In this document: positions 19,483 through 27,681 of the stretch, in pieces
How the letters are laid out: each line of letters begins with the position of its first letter
How positions within the stretch are numbered: the stretch's first letter is position 1
DNA from: an uncultured Clostridia bacterium
Lineage (GTDB): Bacteria > Bacillota > Clostridia > Oscillospirales > Acutalibacteraceae
Length of the DNA stretch: 43,165 nt
Assembly: GCA_946187325.1 (NCBI GenBank)
Contig: CAMHQC010000016.1
Coordinates: forward strand, 1 to 43,165
Direction: 5' to 3'
Program-made: the position numbers and the translations under genes
Notes under the pieces: generated by a model
What the model saw: only the letters and a program-made list of their open reading frames with translations
The model's database searches: none
Told to the model about the DNA's origin: nothing

Positions 19483-20724
19483 ATGACAAAAATTTACAAG
19501 ACGCTGTTGCTTATGAATTCGCTGACGGTTTACCGCGGTATTCTCGAGCGCAGTGTAATAAAAAGCTATATGAAGCTCCTGTCACGAGCGGATAAACCCG
19601 CCGAGGAGTTTTTGAACGCTTACGGCGAGTTTTACAGCACTTTATCCGACAGGGATATCACCGATAACCTCGCGCGGTATATCACCGAAGCGGCGCTTTT
19701 CGACGAAAACCGATTCTCTGTATCAGCCGCGGGCGGAAATACAGGAGCGCTTTCAAAAAGCGTTATCGACGCCGTTAAGAACGACTGCGAGATTATAAAC
19801 AGTCTCGCTTCCCTAACGGCTGACGATATTTTAAGCGAATATAAGTTTAAGTCAGATATACCCGATATAATAGAAAAGCTCCCGAGATGGAGCGCGGGCG
19901 AGCCTGTAGCTGAGTTTAAAAACGGAGTGGATATAGAAAAGCTCAGCGCTTACTATGAGAAAAACGGCTTCGGAATCTACGCGAGATACAAGGCGTTTAT
20001 ATGGCGGGACGGAGATATTAAGCCCGTCGGCAATCCCGATAAAATCGCTATCGAATCGTTTATCGGCTACCGCCGCCAGCGTGACCGCGTCGTAGATAAC
20101 ACCAAGGCGTTTTTAGAAAACAAGCCGTGCAACAACTGCCTGCTTTACGGCGATATGGGTACGGGCAAAAGCTCGACCGTAAAGGCTATCGGAAATGAAT
20201 TCAGGGACAATGGGCTTAGAATCGTCGAGATGCCTAAGGAAAGGCTGATGGAATTTCCGCTTCTTATCGACAAAATCGCTCAGAATCCGATGAAGTTCAT
20301 TATCTTTGTGGACGATTTATCGTTCCAAAGCCAAGATAAAAACTACACCTCTTTAAAGGCGGTGCTCGAGGGCGGACTTGCCGCGAGACCCGACAACGCG
20401 CTTATCTACGCTACGTCGAACCGCCGTCATCTTATAAAGGAAAGCTGGGCGGACAGAGATACCGACGATATTAACCGCAGGGATAATATGCAGGAAACCC
20501 TCTCGCTTTCCGACAGGTTCGGACTTTCGGTTTACTACGGCAACCCCGATAAGAAAGAGTACCTCGAAATTGTACATTCGCTCGCTGAAAAAGCGGGCTT
20601 GGATATAGAAACGGACGAGCTTTCGCTTTTGGCGGAGAGATTTGCTCTCGGAAAAGGCGGACGTTCACCGAGATGCGCGAAACAATTTATTGAATCATTC
20701 GGAAAAAGCGGAGGTAAATTATGA
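19483..20724 (+). CDS. DUF815-family AAA-type ATPase
   Basis: A 413-aa cytoplasmic protein. The C-terminal half (about 195-410) is an AAA-type ATPase with Walker A GDMGTGKSS (G223-S230), Walker B FIIFVDDL (272-279) and a sensor-like IYATSNRRHL. The N-terminal half is helical and fits the DUF815 family, whose function is not established. The start lacks a clear Shine-Dalgarno sequence. The stop overlaps the next gene by 4 bp (ATGA), so translation is coupled to the binding lipoprotein, suggesting the ATPase serves the same process. It does not resemble an ABC transporter ATPase (no LSGGQ). Confidence 0.85.
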   Translation: MTKIYKTLLLMNSLTVYRGILERSVIKSYMKLLSRADKPAEEFLNAYGEFYSTLSDRDITDNLARYITEAALFDENRFSVSAAGGNTGALSKSVIDAVKNDCEIINSLASLTADDILSEYKFKSDIPDIIEKLPRWSAGEPVAEFKNGVDIEKLSAYYEKNGFGIYARYKAFIWRDGDIKPVGNPDKIAIESFIGYRRQRDRVVDNTKAFLENKPCNNCLLYGDMGTGKSSTVKAIGNEFRDNGLRIVEMPKERLMEFPLLIDKIAQNPMKFIIFVDDLSFQSQDKNYTSLKAVLEGGLAARPDNALIYATSNRRHLIKESWADRDTDDINRRDNMQETLSLSDRFGLSVYYGNPDKKEYLEIVHSLAEKAGLDIETDELSLLAERFALGKGGRSPRCAKQFIESFGKSGGKL

Positions 20725-21620
20725 AAAATAAAGTTTTAGCGTTAGTTCTGGCAATTACAACCGCTGTAGCGGCGTTGTCGTTTACAGCCTGTCAGGAGAA
20801 AAAATCCGAGTATCCCGTAACCGCGGGAAGCGTTACGGTTAAATCGGAGCCTAAGAAAATTGTTATACTTAACAAAAACTACGCCGATATTATTTCCTGT
20901 ATCGGTTTTGACGCGAAAATTGTCGGACGCTCCGACAGCGTTGACCAGAAGGGTATGAACGTTGTTCCGAGCGTAGGCTTGGCGGCTGACCCGTCGTTCG
21001 ATAAGATTAAGAGCCTTAAAGCCGATATCGTTTTCGCGGACGACAGCCTAAATACTACCGTAAAGGATAATCTCGAGAAAAACGGCATTACCGTTATTAT
21101 CCCCGAGCAGTCCAACACTCCCAAACAGGTTAAGAATATATATATCCAGTTCGGCTCTATTCTGGGCGGTAAGCTCACGGGTAAAGCCAAGGCTAAAGAA
21201 GCCTTCGACGGCCTTTACGACGAGCTAAAGGGCTTAGAGGATACCGTAGAGGACAAGGACGTCGTGACTACTATCTGTTACATTTACTCCGACAACGGTG
21301 TATTAAAGACTATGACTAACTCGACATGGGGTGGACGTCTTTTAAGCTACACAGGCGCTGTAAACGTATTTAAGGACGCTAAGAGCGACGTTGTAGACGC
21401 TAAGAAGCTTATGCTCTCGAATCCCGATTACATTTTCTGCGAGGATAAAGAAGTCGCTAAAACCTTAAAGACAAGCGATACTTTAAGCGGACTTAAAGCT
21501 ATGAACGACAGCACCAGACGGTTTGTAGTATCATACGACGATATAACTATGCAGGGTAAAACCTCGATTGAGACCGTTAAAAAGATGATTTCGAAAATCT
21601 ATCCCGAGGAAAACAGTTAA
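20721..21620 (+). CDS. ABC-type substrate-binding lipoprotein (BtuF/FepB-like)
   Basis: A 299-aa lipoprotein with lipobox LSFTAC (Cys24). The body has the two-lobed periplasmic-binding fold of the iron-siderophore/cobalamin class: KKIVILNKNYADIISCIGF at the start of lobe 1, SLKADIVFADDS, and in lobe 2 a NSTWGGRLLSYTGAVNVFKD stretch. Such proteins deliver ligands to BtuC/FecCD permeases, but no permease or ABC ATPase lies in this cluster, so it is an orphan or has another role. It overlaps the DUF815 gene by 4 bp and the next gene by 1 bp. Confidence 0.82.
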   Translation: MKNKVLALVLAITTAVAALSFTACQEKKSEYPVTAGSVTVKSEPKKIVILNKNYADIISCIGFDAKIVGRSDSVDQKGMNVVPSVGLAADPSFDKIKSLKADIVFADDSLNTTVKDNLEKNGITVIIPEQSNTPKQVKNIYIQFGSILGGKLTGKAKAKEAFDGLYDELKGLEDTVEDKDVVTTICYIYSDNGVLKTMTNSTWGGRLLSYTGAVNVFKDAKSDVVDAKKLMLSNPDYIFCEDKEVAKTLKTSDTLSGLKAMNDSTRRFVVSYDDITMQGKTSIETVKKMISKIYPEENS

Positions 21621-22174
21621 TGGCGCATCCGCTTAAACATTTTCTAACTATAACGCACCACCGCCATAAGGTAATAGCGAACTGTTTTCGCGCGGGAATA
21701 CCGATGCGCGGACTTTTGCACGACCTTTCAAAGTATTCCCCAACCGAGTTTATCCCCGGGGCTAAGTATTACCAGGGCAACCGCTCCCCTAACGAGGGCG
21801 AGCGTGAGGCTTACGGCTACTCTAAGGCTTGGATGCATCATAAGGGCAGAAACCGCCACCACTTCGAGTATTGGACGGACTATGATAAAATTACGAAGCG
21901 GATGAAGGGCGTTAAAATGCCGAGAAAATACCTTATAGAGATGTTCTGCGACAGAGTCGCGGCGAGTAAGATTTACAATAAGGATAAGTACACCGATTCT
22001 AAACCGCTCGAGTATTTTCAGCAGGCGCGGGATAATCGTATTTCCGTTATAAACGAGGAAACCTCGGACGAAATCGGGTACTTGCTTCAGATGCTGGCGG
22101 ATAAGGGCGAGAAAGAAACGTTCAGATATATAAGAAAGATAAGGAGAAAAGGTAATGTTGTCAAAGGTGAATGA
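21620..22174 (+). CDS. DUF5662-family protein
   Basis: A 184-aa soluble, His-rich and basic protein. HFLTITHHRHKVIANC, GLLHDLSKYSPTEF, and WMHHKGRNRHHFEYW with many histidines look like an HD-like metal site and match the DUF5662 family, which has no established function. The start overlaps the stop of the lipoprotein gene by 1 bp (TAATG), and the end overlaps the next gene, an HD hydrolase, by 20 bp, so the four genes form one operon. Confidence 0.75.
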   Translation: MAHPLKHFLTITHHRHKVIANCFRAGIPMRGLLHDLSKYSPTEFIPGAKYYQGNRSPNEGEREAYGYSKAWMHHKGRNRHHFEYWTDYDKITKRMKGVKMPRKYLIEMFCDRVAASKIYNKDKYTDSKPLEYFQQARDNRISVINEETSDEIGYLLQMLADKGEKETFRYIRKIRRKGNVVKGE

Positions 22175-22649
22175 TACTATCAACGCTATGACAGAATATT
22201 TTCGGGGCGACGTAAGGCGTATACACCATTTTATGAAAGTATATACTATCGCGCGCACTATCGGGCTTAACGAAAAGTTACCCGAGGATGTTCAGGCGTT
22301 GGTCGAAATTGCCGCGGTTACCCACGATATCGGAATTAAAAAGAGCGAGGAAAAATACGGTTCGTCGCTCGGAGAGCTTCAGGAACAGGAGGGCCCGCCC
22401 GAAGCGGAGATACTTCTCGACAAGCTCGGCTTTGAGGAAGAGTTTATCGACAAGGTATGTTACCTTATAGCTAACCACCATACATACAAGGGTATAGATA
22501 ACGCTCCTTACAGAATACTCGTAGAAGCGGACTTTTTAGCGAATATTTACGAGGACCATATTAGTATGGAGCTCGCGAGAAACGTAAAAGAAAAAATATT
22601 CCGTACAGAATCGGGCATTAAAATGTTCGAGCAGATGTACGGGTCGTGA
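22155..22649 (+). CDS. HD-domain phosphohydrolase
   Basis: A 164-aa soluble protein. HD metal ligands are visible as His24/25, THDIG (H57-D58), ANHH (H108-H109) and EADF (D126). Such proteins usually hydrolyse phosphate esters of nucleotides or second messengers; the substrate is unknown. It starts inside the end of the DUF5662 gene (20-bp overlap) with AAGGAGAAAAGG before ATG. It is the last gene of the DUF815 operon. Confidence 0.85.
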   Translation: MLSKVNDTINAMTEYFRGDVRRIHHFMKVYTIARTIGLNEKLPEDVQALVEIAAVTHDIGIKKSEEKYGSSLGELQEQEGPPEAEILLDKLGFEEEFIDKVCYLIANHHTYKGIDNAPYRILVEADFLANIYEDHISMELARNVKEKIFRTESGIKMFEQMYGS

Positions 22650-22942
22650 GCCGCGACAGCCGCTTCCGCCCGCGAGCCGCGGGAGCCATATCCGCCTATT
22701 AATAACTCTTATTTTTGGGAAACAATCATCAACGGCGGAGTTTAAGCAAGTAAATATAATCTAAAACGGCAGGAAGCTATCAACTCCCTGCCGTTTAAAT
22801 TTTTAACATAGATTCCTTGTATCTTACTTAGCTCACGCCGTAAAAGCTCGCTATATCCTTCCGCCTGCCATAAAACAGGATGTTGTATTCTCCATGAGGA
22901 AAAGCCGATAACTAAGACTGACTGCCGAGGCGTAAACTATAC
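22650..22942. other. Gene-free stretch after the DUF815 operon
   Basis: Contains a GC-rich hairpin (CCCGCG-AGC-CGCGGG, 22669-22683), a terminator-like hairpin (22764-22796) and about 140 nt (22800-22942) with no recognisable RNA or ORF. A minus-strand open frame exists there but lacks a usable start codon. Confidence 0.5.
22764..22796 (+). terminator. Terminator-like hairpin after the HD gene
   Basis: A perfect 10-bp stem, AAACGGCAGG / CCTGCCGTTT, with a 13-nt loop, followed by AAATTTTTAA. It lies about 115 bp beyond the HD stop and could act in either direction. Confidence 0.6.
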
Positions 22943-23165
22943 GGTGACAGATGACACATTGTTTCCTATTGTATATATACTATAATAAAATTTTTTATTT
23001 TTTTACTTTATATAGTTTATAGGAAATAATCCGTCACATCTGTCACTAACCCTTGGAAACGGCATAAACACTGACTTTTTTGAGTGACAGATAAAAAAAT
23101 ACATCTGTCACCAATCTGTCATCTGTCACTAAAATAAAAAAATATAAAAAATTTTTCTAAAAAAA
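22943..23165 (+). repeat. AT-rich interspersed repeat element, copy B
   Basis: Starts with GGTGACAGATGACAC (22943-22957), then an AT-rich module (about 22965-23030), a middle part (23031-23130) with CATCTGTCAC, ATAAACACTGACTTTTTTGA, GTGACAGAT and three spaced ATCTGTCA words, and a second AT-rich module. The order matches copy A (16-329) read on the opposite strand. It ends about 35 bp before the ECF sigma factor start, so it may carry that promoter. Confidence 0.6.
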
Positions 23166-23202
23166 CCTGTTTATTCCGTCTATATTAACAGAGGGAACAA
23201 TT

Positions 23203-23700
23203 ATGAGACGTAACAAATACGAAAAATTCGAGCGGATTTACTCGGATTACAAAGACACGGTTTTAAAAATTTCATATATTTATCTACAGGATTACCATCT
23301 CGCCGAGGACGCCGCTTCGGAAACGTTCTGTAAGGCTCTCGAAAAAATAGGCTCGCTAAAGGACGAGAAAAAAGCTAAGTCGTGGGTGAGTAAAATCTGT
23401 GTGAATGTATGCCGGGATATTCTACGGCACAAATCCCGCCGTGAAATTTCGGCCGGGGACAAGGCTTTGGATAAAAAAGCTACATCTCCTGACCTCGATA
23501 ACGCCCTTACGGTGACAGAGGCTATAGGAAAGCTCCCCGAGGATATACGCGAGGCTGTTATTCTCTTCTACTTTCAACAGTTTAAACAGCGCGAAATTGC
23601 CGAAATCCTGAAAATTCCCGAAAAAGATGTTGCGTACCGAATCCGAAAGGGTAAAAATCTGCTCCGCGAAATGCTAAAGGAGGAATTCAGCTATGACTGA
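23203..23700 (+). CDS. ECF-type RNA polymerase sigma factor
   Basis: A 165-aa sigma-70 family protein with region 2 (YLQDYHLAEDAASETFCKAL and the following KSWVSKICVNVCRDILR, about 15-80) and region 4 (LPEDIREAVILFYFQQFKQR followed by EIAEILKIPEKDVAYRI, about 108-155). It lacks regions 1 and 3, as ECF factors do. AGAGGGAACAATT precedes ATG. Its last 8 bp overlap the next gene, a membrane protein, the usual arrangement of ECF sigma and anti-sigma pairs. Target promoters and signal are unknown. Confidence 0.9.
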   Translation: MRRNKYEKFERIYSDYKDTVLKISYIYLQDYHLAEDAASETFCKALEKIGSLKDEKKAKSWVSKICVNVCRDILRHKSRREISAGDKALDKKATSPDLDNALTVTEAIGKLPEDIREAVILFYFQQFKQREIAEILKIPEKDVAYRIRKGKNLLREMLKEEFSYD

Positions 23701-25057
23701 TATTAAATTCGCGTTAGACCAAGAACTCAGTTCCCTCAGCTTCGACGTAACCGCCGAAGACATAAAAAATATTTACCTGAAAAGGAAACACAAGTCATAC
23801 ACCATATACACAACCTGCGCGGTATCAATCGCCGCGGCATTTGTAATTCTCTTATCGGTGAACGCTCCCGCGGTGGAGGAATTTATGAACTCCATTAAGA
23901 GCAATTTCGGTTCGTCCTATTCAAACTCAGAACAAACGGAGTCTGTGGTTTATGAATCCTCGACAGCCGCAAATTCGACAGCTTCACAGTCCTCACAAAA
24001 ACCAACCTCAACCGAAAAAAGCCGAAACAATGAAACTGTACAACAGTCCGCTCCCAAAGTTAAGGCGGCAGAAGCGGACGAAAAGACGGTCATATTGTCC
24101 GAAAAAACAACCTCCCCCGCCGAAACAGAAAGCAAGGAGAAAACCGATTTTAACGAAAAGGTAAAAAGCTTAGATTTTTCTTACTCGGCTTTATCCGATA
24201 AAACTCTGAAAATCACAGGGATTAAAAATTTAGCTAAGGCGGTAACCGTCCCCGAAAAAATCGACGGCAAAACCGTCACCGTTATAGGAAGTAAGGCGTT
24301 CGAGAAATCGACGGTAAAAAAGGTAGTTCTTCCCGAAACGGTTACGGCGATAGAAAGCTACGCGTTTTGCGAGGCAAATTCCCTCGAGGAAATTACGCTT
24401 TCCAAAAAGCTCACAACTATCGGAAATTACGCCTTCGAAAAATGCGGTTCTCTAAAGGAAATTAACCTCAAAAACGTAGAGCATATCGGCACAATGGCGT
24501 TTTATAAATGCAACTCTCTAAGCACGCTTACCGTTCCCTCAAGCGTTAAAGAAATCGGCACAAGGGCGTTCTCAACCTGCAAGTCGATAAAGACTATAGA
24601 GCTGAATTGCGATTATAAAGCCGATGTGCCGTCTGACGAATACGCGCGCACATTTGAGAATTGTACTTCACTACAGACGCTTAAAATCGGCGGTACGGTT
24701 GCTAACATAAGGGAGAAAGCTTTTTCGGGCTGCGGAGCGCTTTCTCAGATAAGTTTTCCCGAATCGCTTAAAAACATTTGGGATCGCGCGTTCGAAAACT
24801 GTATCGGACTTAAAGAAATTACCGTTCCGAAAGGCGCGGAGGAAATAGGTTATATGGCGTTTGTCGGATGTACGAATCTAACTAAAGCCGAAATCTTGGG
24901 CGATAACACCTCGCTTAACTGGTGTTCGCTCGGCTATTACGAGGATAAATACAAAAATCCGAAAAAGACAGACGGCTTAACAATCTATTGTAACAAGGGC
25001 TCTAGGGCGGAAAGCTACGCTAAGGCTAATAAAATTCAGACAGTAACAGGAGGATAA
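23693..25057 (+). CDS. Membrane LRR protein, putative anti-sigma factor
   Basis: A 454-aa protein. Residues 1-36 are cytoplasmic, 37-57 a single membrane segment, about 60-150 a Ser/Thr/Glu-rich stalk, and about 160-454 BspA-type leucine-rich repeats (IGSKAFEKS, IESYAFCEANSLEEI, IGNYAFEKCGSLKEI, IREKAFSGCGALSQI). The start has GGAGGAATTC inside the sigma gene. Overlap and co-translation with the ECF sigma factor suggest that the short N-terminus holds the sigma and the LRR ectodomain senses a surface signal; this is inference, since no ZAS-type motif is visible and the N-terminus is unusually short. Confidence 0.7.
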   Translation: MTDIKFALDQELSSLSFDVTAEDIKNIYLKRKHKSYTIYTTCAVSIAAAFVILLSVNAPAVEEFMNSIKSNFGSSYSNSEQTESVVYESSTAANSTASQSSQKPTSTEKSRNNETVQQSAPKVKAAEADEKTVILSEKTTSPAETESKEKTDFNEKVKSLDFSYSALSDKTLKITGIKNLAKAVTVPEKIDGKTVTVIGSKAFEKSTVKKVVLPETVTAIESYAFCEANSLEEITLSKKLTTIGNYAFEKCGSLKEINLKNVEHIGTMAFYKCNSLSTLTVPSSVKEIGTRAFSTCKSIKTIELNCDYKADVPSDEYARTFENCTSLQTLKIGGTVANIREKAFSGCGALSQISFPESLKNIWDRAFENCIGLKEITVPKGAEEIGYMAFVGCTNLTKAEILGDNTSLNWCSLGYYEDKYKNPKKTDGLTIYCNKGSRAESYAKANKIQTVTGG

Positions 25058-25059
25058 GA

Positions 25060-26436
25060 ATGAAACATTTTAGGAAAATAACCGCAATTATACTTACGCT
25101 TTTAATCTCGGTTTTCTCGGTTATGAGCGTCGGTGCCGAGGAAGCTAAGTACGGCACGTCTTATGAAGAAGACTGTAACGGGCCTATAGACCGAGCGTCT
25201 TTTACCGAAATAGTGATTCGAGACGGAGCCGAAAGTATACTTGACTACAAAAACTACGTTAATCTTGAAAAAATAACCATTCCGCCCTCGGTAACATATA
25301 TAGGTAATTTCGCGTTTCAGGGATGCGGTAAGCTCAACAAAATCTATATCAGCGACCTGAGTGCTTGGGCTATGGTTAGTATGCCAGATGAGGGACCGCT
25401 GCTTAACGACAACACGATTTATTTAAACGGCGAGCCGATTGTTGACCTGGTGATACCCGATACGGCGATTAGAATAGGCCCCCGCGCTTTTATAAACTGC
25501 CAGAGCATAAATAGCTTACGAATACCTGACGCGCTTATTATGATTCACAGCTCTGCGTTCGAAAATTGCCGTAATTTAACGGACGTTAAACTGCCCGAGT
25601 GTCTGAGATTCCTCGATAACAACGCGTTTAACGGATGTACATCATTAAAGACAATAACTATTCCGGAAAATCTCGAGAGATTTGACGGACGTTCGTTCTC
25701 GGGGTGCTCCTCGCTCGAGGAAGTTTACTTCAACGCTAAAGACGCGGCTACGGTAAAAAACCTCTATCCTTTCGAGAATTGTCCTTCGATTAAGCACTTT
25801 ATTATCGGCGAGGATGTAGAGAAAATGGACGATAATGTTCTCACCAACTCTAACTCGAAGCCGACGATTTACGGCTACAACGAGGTTGCTTCCAAATTCG
25901 CCGAGAAGAAGGGTTTAAGCTATGTGGATTTAAACACCAATGTTTATCCCGAAAAACCTCCCGTAGACCCCGAAGTAGAGGATATTAAGGCGAGCTTTAA
26001 TATTAAAAAGGTTTACTTAAACTCAGGCGAAAGCACGGATGTTTCGGTCACGAACGGCGCGATTAAAACGCTCACTTCGTCCGATAAAAAGGTAGCTTTA
26101 GTAAAAAACAACAAGCTCTACGCGCTTAAAAAAGGCACGACTAAGATTACCGCGGTGCTTAAAGACAATACCAAATTCACGAAGAATTTTACGGTTAAGA
26201 CCAGCCCGAAGCTCAGCAAAAGCAAGTTAAACGTCAAGCTCAACAAAACAGCTAAGGTCAAGATTAAGGGCAAATCCTCAGCGGTAAAAAACTCGTACAG
26301 CAATACTAAGAAGGCTAAAATTCTCTCCTCAAAGTCAAGCTCCACTCTCAAAATAAAGGGCATAAAAAAAGGCAGTTCAACCGTAAAGGTGACTGTCAAC
26401 GGAGTAAAGCTTAAACTCAAAGTAAAAGTAAAGTAA
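25060..26436 (+). CDS. Secreted BspA-type LRR protein with Ig-like C-terminus
   Basis: A 458-aa exported protein. Signal peptide 1-26 (ending SVGA), then BspA-type LRRs (about 35-300: IGNFAFQGCGKLNKI, IGPRAFINCQSI, IHSSAFENCRNLTDV), then two BIG2-like modules (about 310-458) ending in a Lys-rich, Val-rich tail (KGSSTVKVTVNGVKLKLKVK). The start is 2 bp after the membrane LRR gene, with ACAGGAGGATAAGA. It is probably the third gene of the sigma operon and could be a ligand, partner or target of the LRR sensor; no enzyme domain is present. Confidence 0.78.
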   Translation: MKHFRKITAIILTLLISVFSVMSVGAEEAKYGTSYEEDCNGPIDRASFTEIVIRDGAESILDYKNYVNLEKITIPPSVTYIGNFAFQGCGKLNKIYISDLSAWAMVSMPDEGPLLNDNTIYLNGEPIVDLVIPDTAIRIGPRAFINCQSINSLRIPDALIMIHSSAFENCRNLTDVKLPECLRFLDNNAFNGCTSLKTITIPENLERFDGRSFSGCSSLEEVYFNAKDAATVKNLYPFENCPSIKHFIIGEDVEKMDDNVLTNSNSKPTIYGYNEVASKFAEKKGLSYVDLNTNVYPEKPPVDPEVEDIKASFNIKKVYLNSGESTDVSVTNGAIKTLTSSDKKVALVKNNKLYALKKGTTKITAVLKDNTKFTKNFTVKTSPKLSKSKLNVKLNKTAKVKIKGKSSAVKNSYSNTKKAKILSSKSSSTLKIKGIKKGSSTVKVTVNGVKLKLKVKVK

Positions 26437-26461
26437 AATATAAAATTGAAGTAAAACGAAA

Positions 26462-26489
26462 ATTGCCGGCAGGAAAACCTGTCGGCAAT
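26462..26489. terminator. Bidirectional intrinsic terminator
   Basis: ATTGCCGGCAGG / CCTGTCGGCAAT, 12-bp stem with one wobble and loop AAAA, with T-rich flank on the plus strand (AATTTTTAT) and TTTTCG on the minus strand. It serves the LRR gene and serA. Confidence 0.85.
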
Positions 26490-26502
26490 AATTTTTATCA
26501 GA

Positions 26503-27645
26503 TTATTTAATTACTCTAACCTTGATTACGCCGTCTAAAGCTTCTAAAGCGGCAACAGAGCTGTCGTCGTCAGCGTCGGCGATAGCGTAACCGAAGTCGC
26601 CCTTAGTCTTAGCCTCAACAGCCTTTAAGCCGTTTACCGCGCCTGTGATATTCTTAACAGCGTCGTCAGAAGCCTTAAAGAGTACACAGTAACGAACAGC
26701 GCCTGACTTAGCCATTGTTACGTTAGGATAGTTAACAGAGTTTACGATATTACCGTTTTCGATATACTCCTTAACCTGATCCGCAGCCATTACAGCGCAG
26801 TTGTCTTCGCTCTCGGGAGTAGAAGCTCCGAGGTGAGGCATACAGATTACGCCGTCCTCAGCGAGAACCTCGTCGGTAGAGAAGTCGGTAACGTATTTAG
26901 CGACCTTACCGCTCTTGATACCGTCTAAAACAGCCTGAGCGTTTACAAGACCGTCACGGCTGTAGTTAAGAATACGAACGCCGTCCTTCATCTTAGCGAT
27001 AGCGTCAGCGTCGATTAGATCTCTTGTAGAGTCCATAAGCGGAACGTGAACTGTTACATAATCGCTGTTGGTAAAGATATCGTCAATGTTAGCGTAAACC
27101 TTAATAGTCGGGTCGAGCTTTAAGGCGTTGTTAACGGAGAGGAAAGGATCGTAACCGATAACCTTCATACCTAAAGCAACTGCGGCGTTAGCTACTAAGA
27201 TACCGATTGCGCCGAGTCCGATTACGCCGAGGGTTTTACCCATAATCTCGGGACCTACGAACTGGCCTTTACCTTTTTCAGCCATCTTGCCGACAGCGTC
27301 GCCGTTGCCCTTTAAGGTTTTAGCCCACTCGATACCCTCGACAACCTTTCTTGAACTCATAAAAAGTCCCGCGAGAACGAGCTCCTTAACAGCGTTAGCG
27401 TTAGCGCCCGGAGTGTTGAATACTACGATACCCTTGTCGGCGCAAACGTCCTTGGGGATATTGTTGGTACCCGCTCCGCAACGAGCGATCGCGAGTAAGC
27501 TTTCGGGCATTTCCATATCGTGCATAGAAGCGCTTCGAACGAGTACCGCCGCGGGATTCTCGACGTTGTCTCCTACGTTATAGTTATCGCCGAGACGGCT
27601 TGTGCCGTTAGGCGAGATTTTATTTAAAGTAAGTACGTTATACAT
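26503..27645 (-). CDS. serA: D-3-phosphoglycerate dehydrogenase
   Basis: Oxidises 3-phosphoglycerate to 3-phosphohydroxypyruvate, the first step of serine synthesis; 380 aa. The NAD-binding part shows LGVIGLGAIG and later YDPF; catalytic neighbourhoods are RCGAGTNNIP, LNYSRDGLVN and CMPHLGAST (Arg, Glu and His of the 2-hydroxyacid dehydrogenase family). The last 70 residues look like a short ACT-type domain, although feedback by serine cannot be shown from sequence. The start has GGAGGCAAAA. It follows serC on the same strand by 36 bp, so both form one operon. Confidence 0.93.
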   Translation of the reverse strand: MYNVLTLNKISPNGTSRLGDNYNVGDNVENPAAVLVRSASMHDMEMPESLLAIARCGAGTNNIPKDVCADKGIVVFNTPGANANAVKELVLAGLFMSSRKVVEGIEWAKTLKGNGDAVGKMAEKGKGQFVGPEIMGKTLGVIGLGAIGILVANAAVALGMKVIGYDPFLSVNNALKLDPTIKVYANIDDIFTNSDYVTVHVPLMDSTRDLIDADAIAKMKDGVRILNYSRDGLVNAQAVLDGIKSGKVAKYVTDFSTDEVLAEDGVICMPHLGASTPESEDNCAVMAADQVKEYIENGNIVNSVNYPNVTMAKSGAVRYCVLFKASDDAVKNITGAVNGLKAVEAKTKGDFGYAIADADDDSSVAALEALDGVIKVRVIK

Positions 27646-27681
27646 TTTTGCCTCCGATAAAAAACAATCAGCAGTTACTGA

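Noticed and set aside
20721..21620. A complete ABC importer around the binding lipoprotein
   Set aside because: No permease and no ATPase with an ABC signature are present; the upstream ATPase is AAA-type (DUF815).
22742..22935. A minus-strand open frame of about 60 codons after the HD gene
   Set aside because: It has no ATG/GTG/TTG start or ribosome binding site, runs through a terminator hairpin, and resembles no family.
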